Below are positions 18,430 to 26,923 of a DNA stretch of 63,876 nt, piece after piece; the stretch's first letter is position 1; each line of letters opens with the position of its first letter. Location of the stretch: assembly GCA_021776135.1 (NCBI GenBank), contig JAJFGL010000027.1, positions 1-63,876 on the forward strand. The letters run 5' to 3'. The DNA comes from Kiloniellaceae bacterium. GTDB lineage: Bacteria; Pseudomonadota; Alphaproteobacteria; Kiloniellales; J153. The translations under genes and the position numbers were made by a program. The notes below the pieces were generated by a model. It was given only the letters and a program-made list of their open reading frames with translations, was not told the DNA's origin and searched no databases.

Positions 18430-18936
18430 TTGAGTCGCCTCCGCACCGCAGCCAGGGACTCGGTAACCGCGCTTCAAGGGCTTCGGCTTTGTGCGGTTAC
18501 TGTCTGGCTGTCGGTGTTGGGGGCCCCGGTCCTGGCCGACTTCACCGACGGACTGGCCGCCTACGACGGCGGCGACTACGCCACCGCCTTCGAGGAATGG
18601 CGCGGCTTGGCCGAGGCCGGGGATACCGAGGCCCAGGTTGCTTTGGCCGAGCTCTACCTGACCGGCCAAGGGGTGCGCGCCAACGCAGCCACCGGCATTT
18701 CCTGGTACCGCCGCGCCGCCGAGGCCGGGCACCCGGTCGCGCAATTGAACCTGGGCGATTTCCATGCCCGCGGCGCCGGGGTGCCGCGCGATATGACCAC
18801 AGCCTATGTCTGGCTCAGCCTGGCCGCCGAACAGGGCAGCGTCTGGGCCGAAGAGCGGCGCGGCGAAATAGCCCGCGCCATGAACCCGGCGCAAATAGCC
18901 GAGGCCGAAACGCGGATCCAGGCGTTGCGTCCCTAA
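18430..18936 (+). CDS. Small secreted Sel1-repeat protein
   Basis: Sel1 repeats are TPR-like helical pairs that mediate protein contacts. This 168-residue protein has a likely signal peptide (LRLCAVTVWLSVLGAPVLA) and at least three Sel1-like units (ATAFEEWRGLAEAGDTEAQVALAELYLTG, ISWYRRAAEAGHPVAQLNLGD, AYVWLSLAAEQGSVWAEERRG). The start appears to be TTG at 18430, with AAAGGA six bases upstream. It follows the CNPC-P460 gene by 24 bases, so the two are probably cotranscribed. It may be a periplasmic partner of that protein, which is inference from position only. Confidence 0.8.
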   Translation: MSRLRTAARDSVTALQGLRLCAVTVWLSVLGAPVLADFTDGLAAYDGGDYATAFEEWRGLAEAGDTEAQVALAELYLTGQGVRANAATGISWYRRAAEAGHPVAQLNLGDFHARGAGVPRDMTTAYVWLSLAAEQGSVWAEERRGEIARAMNPAQIAEAETRIQALRP

Positions 18937-18944
18937 GCCCCCAA

Positions 18945-19112
18945 GGCAATCGAATAAGGCTTGGCAGCCCCGTGGTTACGTCCTTCGACAAGCTCAGGAT
19001 GAGGACGATCTTTTGTGGCATAAAGAAAAATCCTCATGCTGAGCTTGTCGAAGCACGCACGGCGCCAATCCAAATCATGTGCCGGCAGCGAAATTTTCAT
19101 TAGCGATAGTCC
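18945..19112 (+). repeat. MITE-like palindromic repeat, copy 1
   Basis: The core is an inverted repeat with 27-bp arms at 18979-19005 and 19031-19057 (left arm begins CGTCCTTCGACAAGCTCAGG, with 2 mismatches between arms). Outside the core it shares flanks with copy 3: GGCAATCG plus TTGGCAG on the left and a GGCGCCAATCC/GTGCCGG segment on the right. The left terminus GGCAATCGAATA is the reverse complement of the right terminus of copy 3. The gap between the Sel1 gene and livF consists mostly of this element. Confidence 0.8.
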
Positions 19113-19126
19113 TGCCAAAGCCCCGC

Positions 19127-19828
19127 CTAAACCCCCAAATACCGCTCGCTCAAACTAGGGTCGGCGCTGAGTTCGGCGGAGGTGCCGTGCCAGACCGCGC
19201 GGCCCTTTTCGATGATGGTGTGGCGGTCGGCGAAGCGGGCCAGGGCGGCGACGTTCTTGTCGATGATCAGGATCGCCAGGCCCGCCGCCTTGAGGGTGTC
19301 CAGGGTCCGCCAAATCTCGGTTCGCACCAGGGGCGCCAGGCCCTCGGTGGCCTCGTCCAGGATCAGCAGCTTGGGATTGGTCATGAGCGCCCGGGCGATG
19401 GCAAGCATCTGTTGCTCGCCGCCGGAAAGCTGATTGCCCATGGCTTGCAGGCGTTCTTGCAGGACCGGGAACAGGGCCAAAACCCGCGCCAAATCCCAAG
19501 CCTCGGCGCCACCCTGGGCCGGACGGGCGGTAGCGATTAGGTTTTCGCGCACGCTTAGATTGGGGAATATCTGGCGGCCCTCTGGCACCAGGCCCAGGCC
19601 CGCGCGGGCGATGCGGAAGGGGGCCAGGCCGGTCATGTCCCGGCCCGCGAAACACACCCGCCCGGCCTGGGCCGGCACCAGGCCCATGACCGCGCGCACG
19701 GCGGTGGTCTTGCCCATGCCGTTGCGGCCCAGCAAAGTCACCGCCTCGCCCGCGCCGACGCGCAGATCGAGACCGAAGAGAACCTGACTGTCGCCGTAAA
19801 AGACTTCGAGGCCCTCGACACTCAGCAT
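19127..19828 (-). CDS. livF: Branched-chain amino acid ABC transporter ATP-binding protein LivF
   Basis: This is one of the two ATPases of a LIV-type (HAAT family) importer. The 233-residue protein has Walker A GRNGMGKTT, the signature LSGGEQQMLAIARAL and Walker B LLILDEATEGLAP. The EATEGLAP form is typical of LivF. The start overlaps the end of livG by 7 bases. It is the last gene of the leftward livH-M-G-F set. Confidence 0.92.
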   Translation of the reverse strand: MLSVEGLEVFYGDSQVLFGLDLRVGAGEAVTLLGRNGMGKTTAVRAVMGLVPAQAGRVCFAGRDMTGLAPFRIARAGLGLVPEGRQIFPNLSVRENLIATARPAQGGAEAWDLARVLALFPVLQERLQAMGNQLSGGEQQMLAIARALMTNPKLLILDEATEGLAPLVRTEIWRTLDTLKAAGLAILIIDKNVAALARFADRHTIIEKGRAVWHGTSAELSADPSLSERYLGV

Positions 19829-20583
19829 GGCTCGGCCCCGTCCTCGCCCAGGTAGGCGCGCCGGACCTGAACATCGGCGCGGATTTCCGCCGGCGTGCCG
19901 GTGGCGATGACCCGGCCGCCGAGCATGACGCTGATCCGCTCGGCCAGGGCGAAGACCGCGTCCATGTCGTGTTCAACCAGCAACATGGCGACCTCGCCCC
20001 TGAGACCGGCCAGCAGGGCGACCATGCGGGCGCTGTCCTCGCGCCCCATGCCGGCGGTCGGCTCGTCGAGCAGGACCAGGCGCGGCTTGGACGCCAGGAC
20101 CATGGCCAGCTCAAGTTGGCGCTGTTCGCCGTGAGCCAAAACCCGCGCCGGAATTTCGGCGCGGGCGCCCAGGCCGACCCGTTCCAGGCACGCCAGCGCG
20201 GGCGCGCGTAAGTCCGCATCCTGGCGCGCGTCTCGCCAGGAGCCGAAGTTGCCGCCAGCCTGGGCCTGAACCGCGAGGGCGACATTGTCGAGGGCGCTAA
20301 AACGCGGAAACACGCTGGTGATCTGGAACGAACGCGCCAGGCCCAGGGCCGGGCGGTCCTGGACCGGCAAGCGGGTTATGTCCCGGCCGGCGAATTTTAT
20401 CCACCCGCTATCGGGACGCAATTCCCCCGCCACCATGCCGATAAGGGTGGTCTTGCCGGCGCCGTTGGGGCCGATCACCGCATGGGCCTCGCCGGGCGCG
20501 ATTTGAAGACCGGCCCCGTTGCAGGCCACCACGGCGCCGTATGATTTGGTCAGGCCATCGAGGGACAGCAGCGGCTCAATCAT
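19822..20583 (-). CDS. livG: Branched-chain amino acid ABC transporter ATP-binding protein LivG
   Basis: This is the second ATPase of the LIV-type importer. The 253-residue protein has Walker A GPNGAGKTT, the LivG-type insert FARSFQ-like segment LARSFQITSVFPRFSALDN, a degenerate signature AHGEQRQLELAMVLA and Walker B LVLLDEPTAGMGRED. The signature lacks the standard LSGG, which is common in this family. It overlaps livM by 8 bases. Confidence 0.92.
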   Translation of the reverse strand: MIEPLLSLDGLTKSYGAVVACNGAGLQIAPGEAHAVIGPNGAGKTTLIGMVAGELRPDSGWIKFAGRDITRLPVQDRPALGLARSFQITSVFPRFSALDNVALAVQAQAGGNFGSWRDARQDADLRAPALACLERVGLGARAEIPARVLAHGEQRQLELAMVLASKPRLVLLDEPTAGMGREDSARMVALLAGLRGEVAMLLVEHDMDAVFALAERISVMLGGRVIATGTPAEIRADVQVRRAYLGEDGAEPC

Positions 20584-21565
20584 GGCGGGCCAACTTCTGC
20601 GCCGCCAGGCCCCAGAGGCCCTGCTTGGCGAAGAGGACCGCCAACACCAGCAAGGGCCCGAAGACGATCATCCAATGCTGGGTCCATTGCGACAGCACTT
20701 CCTCCAGCACGAAGAAGACGACCGCGCCCACCACCGGGCCGAAGACCGTGCCCAGGCCACCCAGGACCACGATCGCCAGGATCTCGCCGGAACGCTGCCA
20801 GCTTAGGAATGAGGGGCTGACGAACTCCGTGTGATTGGCCATGAGCGCCCCGGCTAGCCCGACGATGGCGCCTGAGATCACGAAGGCGGCGAGCTTGGTG
20901 CGCGTCGTGGCGAAGCCGAGCGCGCGCATGCGCCGCTCGTTATCGCGAATACCTTGCAGCGCCAGGCCGAAACGCGCCCGCGACCAGCGCGCCGTGACCG
21001 CGAGGGCGAGCAGAACGATAGCCAAAACCAGGAAATAAAACTGCGCCGGGTCATGCAGGTCAAGCGGCCCGGCGCTGGAGCGCGCCAAGAGACTAAGGCC
21101 GTCGTCGCCGCCGTAAGTCTCCAGCGACACGAAGAAGAAGAACAGCATCTGCGCGAAGGCCAGGGTGATCATGATAAAGGACAAGCCGCCGGTACGCAGG
21201 CTGATGGCGCCGATAACCAGGGCCGCCAGGGCGCAGACCGCCATGGCCAGGGGCCAGGCCAGGATTGCCGCGACCGTGCCGCCGATCTCGAACGGCCAGG
21301 TGGCGAATGCCTCGCCGGTCATGTCGTGATGGCTCAGGATCGCCACCGTATAAGCGCCGAGGCCGAAGAAGGCGGCGTGGCCGAAGCTGACCATGCCGCC
21401 GAAACCGAGAATCAGGTTCAGCCCGATTCCGGCCAGGGCCAGGATCAGAATCCGGGTCGCGATTCCAACCGCGTAATCAAGGCCCAAGACCCCGGCCAGT
21501 AAGGGCAGGGCCAGCGCGAAGGCAAGGCCGGCGAACAGGACTGCGCGATACGGCGGCACGCTCAC
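20576..21565 (-). CDS. livM: Branched-chain amino acid ABC transporter permease LivM
   Basis: The 329-residue inner-membrane protein has many hydrophobic segments and the LivM family stretch LNLILGFGGMVSFGHAAFFGLGAYT. The start is GTG at 21565, with GGGGAGG six bases upstream. A gap of 222 bases carrying repeat copy 2 separates it from livH, so a separate promoter or processing site is possible there. Confidence 0.92.
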   Translation of the reverse strand: MSVPPYRAVLFAGLAFALALPLLAGVLGLDYAVGIATRILILALAGIGLNLILGFGGMVSFGHAAFFGLGAYTVAILSHHDMTGEAFATWPFEIGGTVAAILAWPLAMAVCALAALVIGAISLRTGGLSFIMITLAFAQMLFFFFVSLETYGGDDGLSLLARSSAGPLDLHDPAQFYFLVLAIVLLALAVTARWSRARFGLALQGIRDNERRMRALGFATTRTKLAAFVISGAIVGLAGALMANHTEFVSPSFLSWQRSGEILAIVVLGGLGTVFGPVVGAVVFFVLEEVLSQWTQHWMIVFGPLLVLAVLFAKQGLWGLAAQKLARHD

Positions 21566-21616
21566 GCCAAACCTCCCCTAAGATCCCCTTCCCCTCGAGT
21601 GGGGAGGGAGAAGCGG

Positions 21617-21752
21617 AAGTATCGTTCCGCTAGTTTATCTCGCTCCATAGCAAAAGCTTGGGTTGGCGTCGTGCGTCCTTCGACAAGCTCAGTATGAGGT
21701 TCTTTATTTATGCCATTCGCGATACCCCTCATCCTGAGCTTGTCGAAGGACG
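21617..21752 (-). repeat. MITE-like palindromic repeat, copy 2 (inverted orientation, one end diverged)
   Basis: The core arms (CGTCCTTCGACAAGCTCAGT at 21674 and its partner ending 21752) match copies 1 and 3. The left flank (CGCTCCATAG to GGTTGGCGTCGTGC) matches the right flank of copies 1 and 3 read on the other strand, so this copy is inverted. The opposite end has decayed and runs into the livH stop region. Confidence 0.75.
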
Positions 21753-21787
21753 AGGGCGGGCGCTGCTCTGGCTGGCATGCCACGCGG

Positions 21788-22702
21788 CTACCCATGGGCG
21801 GGGAACAGCCCGCGCGGGCGCCAGATCAGGACCGCGGCCATGAGTATGTAGATGGCCATGGAGGCGAGCGCGGCGCCGGCGCCGCTGGCCGCCGCCGGGC
21901 CCAGGAAGGCGCCAATGATCCCAGGCAGGAAGGCCCGGCCCAGGGTATCGGCAATGCCGACCAGAACCGCGCCGGCCAGGGCGCCGCGTATTGAGCCGAT
22001 GCCGCCGATGACCACGACCACGAAGGCGGGGATGAGGATCTGCTCGCCCATGCCGGCCTCGACCGCGTAGATAGGTCCGGCCATGACCCCGGCCAGGGCC
22101 GCCAACATGGCGCCGAGGCCGAAAACCAAGGTGTAGAGCCGCTTTATATCGATCCCCAGGGCCCCGGCCATTTCCCGGTTCGAGGCCCCGGCGCGGATCG
22201 TCATGCCCAGGCGGGTGCGCGCGACCAGCCAATAGAGGAAGCCCGCGACCGCCAGGCCAATACCCAGAATCGCCAAACGGAAGGCGGGGTAGGGCACGCC
22301 GGGCAGAATCTCGACCGCGCCCGACAGCCAGGACGGCGGATCGATAAACAGGGCGCGCGGGCCCCAGATCATGGCCACGGCCTCGTTGAAGAACAGGATC
22401 AAGCCGAAGGTCGCCAGAACCTGATCCAGGTGGTCGCGTTCGTAGAGATTGCGCAGGGCGATCACCTCGACCGCGATTCCCACCAGGGCGGCCGCGGGCA
22501 GGGCGATCAAGAGGCCGAGCAGGAACGATCCCGTCCACTGGGCGGCGCTGGCGGCAATGAAGGCCCCGACCATGTAGAGCGAGCCATGGGCCAGGTTGAC
22601 CAGGTTCATGATCCCCAGAACCAAGGTCAAGCCGGCCGCCAGCAGAAACAGCATGACACCCAGTTGGAGCCCGTTCAGAACTTGTTCGAGGATCAGGAGC
22701 AT
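21788..22702 (-). CDS. livH: Branched-chain amino acid ABC transporter permease LivH
   Basis: The 304-residue inner-membrane protein has the LivH stretch NGLQLGVMLFLLAAGLTLVLGIMNLVNLAHGSLYM right after the start, and GIDIKRLYTLVFGLGA further on. The frame is open to 22843, but the ATG at 22702 gives the normal family start. No good ribosome binding site is visible before it. It is divergent from the alanine racemase gene at 22863. With livM, livG, livF and the binding protein at 25488 it makes a complete importer. Confidence 0.9.
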   Translation of the reverse strand: MLLILEQVLNGLQLGVMLFLLAAGLTLVLGIMNLVNLAHGSLYMVGAFIAASAAQWTGSFLLGLLIALPAAALVGIAVEVIALRNLYERDHLDQVLATFGLILFFNEAVAMIWGPRALFIDPPSWLSGAVEILPGVPYPAFRLAILGIGLAVAGFLYWLVARTRLGMTIRAGASNREMAGALGIDIKRLYTLVFGLGAMLAALAGVMAGPIYAVEAGMGEQILIPAFVVVVIGGIGSIRGALAGAVLVGIADTLGRAFLPGIIGAFLGPAAASGAGAALASMAIYILMAAVLIWRPRGLFPAHG

Positions 22703-22862
22703 GGAGGTGTCTGGGCCTAGATGAGGCGGCGGGAGCGGGCGATGAATGTGCCCCAATTCGCGCCCAAGTCTAACCACCGGCGGGCCTTGCGCAATGAAAA
22801 GACCGGGGGTTTTAAGGTTTTCGGTCTTGGCCCAAGGCGTCAAGCCCGGCTACCATCCCGCC

Positions 22863-24053
22863 ATGCCCGAGGATTTTTTCGCCGATCAGCCCACTCCCGA
22901 GGACATCGAAGACCGCATGGCCGGCTTTGGCGGCTGGTTCGAGATCGACCTCGATTGCCTGGGCCATAACCTGGCCGAAATCCGCAAGCGCACCGGCGTC
23001 GAGGTCATGCCGGTGATCAAGAACGACGCCTACGGCCATGGCTTGATCCCCATCGCGGCGGCGCTGGCCGGCGAAGGCGTCAAGTGGCTGATGGTGGCCA
23101 AGACCGTGGAGGCCCTGGCCATCAAGGACCGTCTGCCGGACTGCCAAGTGGTCAACATGGATGCGCTCTATACCGACGCTCAGGCGCGCGAGGTGGTGAA
23201 GCGCGGCATCGCCCAAGTTATTTATACGCATGAGGGTGCGGCGCGCCTGTCCCGTGCCGCCAAGACCCTGGGGCGCAAGGCCGGGGTCTTCGTCAAGATC
23301 GACACCGGTCTGCACCGCATTGGGGTGCCGAGCGAAGAAGCGGTTGCCTATATGGAGACCCTGGACGCCGACCCGGACCTGGAAATTCGCGGCACCTTCG
23401 CGACCTTCATGCAGGAACGGGAACAGGACGAAGCCATGTTCGCCCGCTTCCAGGGCGTGCTGGACGGCTTGGCCGTCAAGGGGATCGACCCGGGTCTGCG
23501 TTCCATGGCCAGCAGCTACGCGGTCTTTCATTATCCCCATACTTGGCTCGACATGGTGCGCCCGGCCATGTCTCTCTTCGGTATTTATACCGAACCGCGC
23601 GAGCGGGAAGCGGGCATGGACTTACGGCAATGCCTGACCTTCAAGGGACGGGTCGAACACATCAAGTGGGTCGAGGCCGGCCAAAGCGTGACTTACTCAG
23701 GCCGCTTCACCACGCCTGAGCGCATGCGCATCGCGACCCTGCACCTTGGCTTCTACGACGCCATCCCGCGCGAATTGACCAACAAGGCCCGTATCCGCAT
23801 CGGCGACACCCTCAAGACCTCGCTCGGTTCGATCTCCCTCAACCACATGCTGTTCGATGCGACCGGTATTTCGCTGGAAGTCGGCGACGTGGTCGAGGTC
23901 TATAGCCGCGAGGGCGAAAACGATCTGGCCCACATCGCCGAGGGGGCCGGCTGGATGGTTTATTCCGTGCTCAACCACCTGAACCCCACCCTGCCGCGTG
24001 TCTATACCCGCGGCGGCAAGTCCGTGGCCTTGCTGGAACGCTCGGTGGCGTGA
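22863..24053 (+). CDS. alr: Alanine racemase (PLP-dependent)
   Basis: The enzyme interconverts L- and D-alanine, for cell wall precursors or for alanine catabolism. The 396-residue protein has the PLP lysine in VIKNDAYGHG and the second catalytic tyrosine region in SVTYSGRF. A long in-frame extension to 22746 exists, but the ATG at 22863 gives the usual N-terminus followed by GGWFEIDLDCLGHNL. It is followed 3 bases later by an FAD oxidoreductase gene and is flanked by LIV transporter genes. A catabolic (DadX-like) role or activity on other amino acids is therefore plausible. Confidence 0.88.
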   Translation: MPEDFFADQPTPEDIEDRMAGFGGWFEIDLDCLGHNLAEIRKRTGVEVMPVIKNDAYGHGLIPIAAALAGEGVKWLMVAKTVEALAIKDRLPDCQVVNMDALYTDAQAREVVKRGIAQVIYTHEGAARLSRAAKTLGRKAGVFVKIDTGLHRIGVPSEEAVAYMETLDADPDLEIRGTFATFMQEREQDEAMFARFQGVLDGLAVKGIDPGLRSMASSYAVFHYPHTWLDMVRPAMSLFGIYTEPREREAGMDLRQCLTFKGRVEHIKWVEAGQSVTYSGRFTTPERMRIATLHLGFYDAIPRELTNKARIRIGDTLKTSLGSISLNHMLFDATGISLEVGDVVEVYSREGENDLAHIAEGAGWMVYSVLNHLNPTLPRVYTRGGKSVALLERSVA

Positions 24054-24056
24054 GTC

Positions 24057-25370
24057 ATGCCTAAAGCACCGCAAGTCGAAGGGCTGAAACTAACACCCTA
24101 TTGGTGGGAATCGGCGCCGCGTCCTGAAAACGCCCAGGCCGATATACCAAGCACGGCCGATGTGGCGATAGTGGGGGCCGGTTTCGCCGGTTTGACGGCG
24201 GCCCTCACCCTGGCGCGGGCCGGGCGCGGCGTCGTTGTCTTCGATGCCATGAGGGCGGGCGAGGGGGCGAGCAGCCGTAACGGCGGCATCTGCAGCGGCA
24301 ACATCAAGTTCAGCTTTTCCGCCTTGATCGATAAGTACGGGCTGGGCCAAGCCAAGGCCATCGTCGCCGAAGGGGTTGCCGCCAGGACCGCCCTGGCCAC
24401 CATGATCGAAGAGGAAAACATCGGCTGCGGGTTCCAGATGGTGGGACGTTTCGACGGCGCCAATAGCCGGCACGATTTCGACGTCATGGGCCGGGAAACC
24501 GACCTCTTGAACAAGCATCTCGATCTAGGCACCTACATGGTGACGCGCGATCGACAGCGCGAAGAACTGGGCAGCGATTTTTACCAGGGCGGACGGGTTC
24601 GGCCCGATATCGGCGGGGTCCATCCGGCGGAACTGCACCAGGGAATTTACGAACGCGCGCTAAGCGCCGGCGTCAAGGTGATCGACCGCACCGAAGTAAC
24701 CGGGATCGCGCGCAACCTGGATGGCTTCACCCTGGAAACCCCGCGCGGGTCCATGGCGGCCGGGGACTGCATTGTCGCCACCAATGGCTACACCGACCGG
24801 GTAACCGCCTGGCTCAGGCGCCGCGTTATTCCCATCCCCAGTCAGATTATCGCCACCTGCCCGCTCGACCCCGAACTCATGACGCGGCTCATGCCCAAGC
24901 GCCGCATGGTGGGCGATACCCGCAATCTCTATAATTACTACCGGCCCTCGCCCGATGGCACCCGGATCGTCTTCGGCGGGCGGCGGGGCGCCGATACCGA
25001 CGACGAGAGGCGCAAATGCCTGCATCTTTATTATAACCTGGTGGAGATTTTTCCGGAACTGGAGGGCGTGCGGCTCAGCCATTCCTGGTGGGGCTATACC
25101 GGCTATAGCTTCGATATGATTCCGCACCTGGCGGTTCACGACGGCATTCATTACGCCACCGCCTTCTGCGGCTCCGGCGTCGTCTGGGCGCCCTGGCTGG
25201 GCCGCAAGGCCGCCAACATGGTCCTAGGCAAGGAAGAGGCCGCGCAAACCTTCTTCGCGCAATCCCCGTTCCAGACCCGCCCCCTTTACAACGGCAAGCC
25301 TTGGTTCCTCCCCGCGATCATCAAATGGTACGCCCTGAAAGACCGCTTCAAGTACGGGCGCAAGCATTGA
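24057..25370 (+). CDS. FAD-dependent amino acid/amine oxidoreductase (DAO family, PuuB/OrdL-like)
   Basis: The 437-residue protein has an N-terminal dinucleotide-binding motif VAIVGAGFAGLTAALTLARAG and the GEGASSRNGG stretch typical of gamma-glutamylputrescine oxidase/OrdL-type enzymes. The C-terminal FAD region is WGYTGYSFDMIPHLAVHDG. It starts 3 bases after the alanine racemase stop, so the two form one transcript. By analogy with dadX-dadA it may oxidise the D-amino acid made by the racemase, but its subfamily also oxidises amines. The substrate is not determined. Confidence 0.85.
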   Translation: MPKAPQVEGLKLTPYWWESAPRPENAQADIPSTADVAIVGAGFAGLTAALTLARAGRGVVVFDAMRAGEGASSRNGGICSGNIKFSFSALIDKYGLGQAKAIVAEGVAARTALATMIEEENIGCGFQMVGRFDGANSRHDFDVMGRETDLLNKHLDLGTYMVTRDRQREELGSDFYQGGRVRPDIGGVHPAELHQGIYERALSAGVKVIDRTEVTGIARNLDGFTLETPRGSMAAGDCIVATNGYTDRVTAWLRRRVIPIPSQIIATCPLDPELMTRLMPKRRMVGDTRNLYNYYRPSPDGTRIVFGGRRGADTDDERRKCLHLYYNLVEIFPELEGVRLSHSWWGYTGYSFDMIPHLAVHDGIHYATAFCGSGVVWAPWLGRKAANMVLGKEEAAQTFFAQSPFQTRPLYNGKPWFLPAIIKWYALKDRFKYGRKH

Positions 25371-25410
25371 AGTGTGGGGGGAGCGGCCACTCCGTGATCC
25401 TAGATTGTAG

Positions 25411-25436
25411 GGCGGGTTAGCGAAGCGTAACCCGCC
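25411..25436. terminator. Palindrome between convergent genes (possible bidirectional terminator)
   Basis: GGCGGGTT (25411-25418) pairs with AACCCGCC (25429-25436) around AGCGAAGCGT, within a TAGGGCGGGTTAGCG sequence of a kind that I recognise as dispersed in many proteobacterial genomes. It lies between the converging oxidoreductase and binding-protein genes, so it may end both transcripts. There is no T run. Confidence 0.45.
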
Positions 25437-25487
25437 GGCACGAATTTCGATCTCTCACCATCCTACGCCATGAATTCCCTCATCTAA

Positions 25488-26651
25488 CTACATCTTGCAG
25501 TCGGCGGCGTAAGCGTCCTGGTGGTCCTTGAACGCCGTGGCAACGATTTTGTTGGTGAGCACGTCGCCCTCTTTCACCACTTGGCGGACGTAGATGTCCT
25601 GGATCGGGTGGTTGTTGTTGCCGAAGCGGAAGGCGCCGCGCACGGAGTCGAACTTGGCCGCCTTGAGGGCGGCGCGGAAGGCGTCCTTATCGCCGGCCTT
25701 GCCGCCGGTCGCCGCCAGCGCGCTGCCGATCAACCGGGCGGCGTCGTAGCCCTGGCTGGCGTAGAGCGAGGGCAGGCGGCCGTGGGCCTTTTGGAAATCG
25801 GCGACGAAGGCCTTGTTGGCGGCGTTGTCTATGTCCTTGTTCCATTGGGAGGAGTTGATGACCCCCAGGGCCGCGTCGCCGACCGCGCCGAGGATGGTCT
25901 GATCGAAGGAGAAGGCCGGGCCGAAGACCGGGATATCGCCGGTCAGGCCGGCCTGGTCGTACTGCTTCAGGAAGCTGATGCCCATGCCGCCGGGCAGGAA
26001 GAAGAACACCGCGTCCGGCTTGGCGCCGCGCAGGGCCGCGATCTCGGCGGCGTAGTCCTTTTGCCCCAGCTTGGTGTAAACCTCGCCCGCCACGGTGCCG
26101 GTGTAGAAACGCTTGAAGCCTTTGAGCGCGTCCTTTCCGGCCGGATAGTTGGGGGCCATGATATAGACCTTCTTGAAGCCCTTGTCGTTGACGTACTGGC
26201 CGACCGCTTCGTGCAGGTTATCGTTCTGCCAGGCGACGTTGAAGTAGTTGGCGTCGCAGCCCTTGCCGGCGAGCAGGGACGGCCCGGCGTTGGGGCTGAT
26301 GTAGAAGGCGCCCGCCCGCGTGACCTTGGGCACCACGGCGATGGCCAGGTTCGACCAGACGATGCCGGTCAGGATATCGGCCTTGTCCCGGTCCAGCATG
26401 CGCTTGGCCAGTTCGACCGCCCTTTCCGGCTTGCGGCCGTCGTCCTCGACGATCAGCTCGACCGCGTGACCGCCCAGCTTGCCGCCGCCCTGATCGAGCG
26501 CGAGCTTGAAACCGTCGCGGATGGCGATGCCCAGGGCGCTGCCGCCGCCCGATAACGTGGTGATCATGCCGATCTTGACCGGCTCTGCCGCCAGGGCCGG
26601 GGCGGCCAAAAAGGCGCCCAGCGCCGCTAGTGTTAAAATCCGCGATTTCAT
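25488..26651 (-). CDS. ABC transporter substrate-binding protein (LIV/HAAT family)
   Basis: The 387-residue periplasmic protein would bring substrate to the LivHMGF importer. It has a signal peptide (ILTLAALGAFLAAPALA) and a type I periplasmic binding fold that opens with VKIGMITTLSGGGSALG. A GTG nine bases upstream is in frame, but the ATG at 26651 has GGGAG eight bases before it. It is separated from the other liv genes by the racemase/oxidase pair on the other strand, so it has its own promoter. The substrate is unknown; the family also includes amide, urea and aromatic binders. Confidence 0.9.
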   Translation of the reverse strand: MKSRILTLAALGAFLAAPALAAEPVKIGMITTLSGGGSALGIAIRDGFKLALDQGGGKLGGHAVELIVEDDGRKPERAVELAKRMLDRDKADILTGIVWSNLAIAVVPKVTRAGAFYISPNAGPSLLAGKGCDANYFNVAWQNDNLHEAVGQYVNDKGFKKVYIMAPNYPAGKDALKGFKRFYTGTVAGEVYTKLGQKDYAAEIAALRGAKPDAVFFFLPGGMGISFLKQYDQAGLTGDIPVFGPAFSFDQTILGAVGDAALGVINSSQWNKDIDNAANKAFVADFQKAHGRLPSLYASQGYDAARLIGSALAATGGKAGDKDAFRAALKAAKFDSVRGAFRFGNNNHPIQDIYVRQVVKEGDVLTNKIVATAFKDHQDAYAADCKM

Positions 26652-26790
26652 AGTCTTCACTCCCTGACTTAATCTTTTATCCGAGGGTCGTCCCCGTGCT
26701 TGACGCGATCCTAGCGCAAGCGGACGGCGGGCGCCACTCCCGGCGGAAGTACATTAGGCGGTGCCCCTTAGGGCGCTAAAAATATAATTC

Positions 26791-26880
26791 ACCACGACGG
26801 CGCGAAGACACGAAGGAGCCGCGAAGATGGCCTAAATTTCTTACTTAGCGGCTCCTTCGTGTCTTCGCGCCTTGGTGGTT
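26791..26880. repeat. Large palindrome with 32-bp arms
   Basis: The arms 26791-26822 and 26849-26880 are reverse complements with two mismatches (GGCGCGAAGACACGAAGGAG in the left arm) and enclose 26 bases. It lies in the gap after the small RAM-domain gene and before the binding-protein gene. It could form a very stable hairpin or cruciform and may end or protect a transcript. It is a different family from the CCTTCGACAAGC repeats. Confidence 0.85.
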
Positions 26881-26923
26881 ATTCTTCTTTTCTCAGCGGA
26901 GTCGCCGAAGTCGGCCGTACGCC

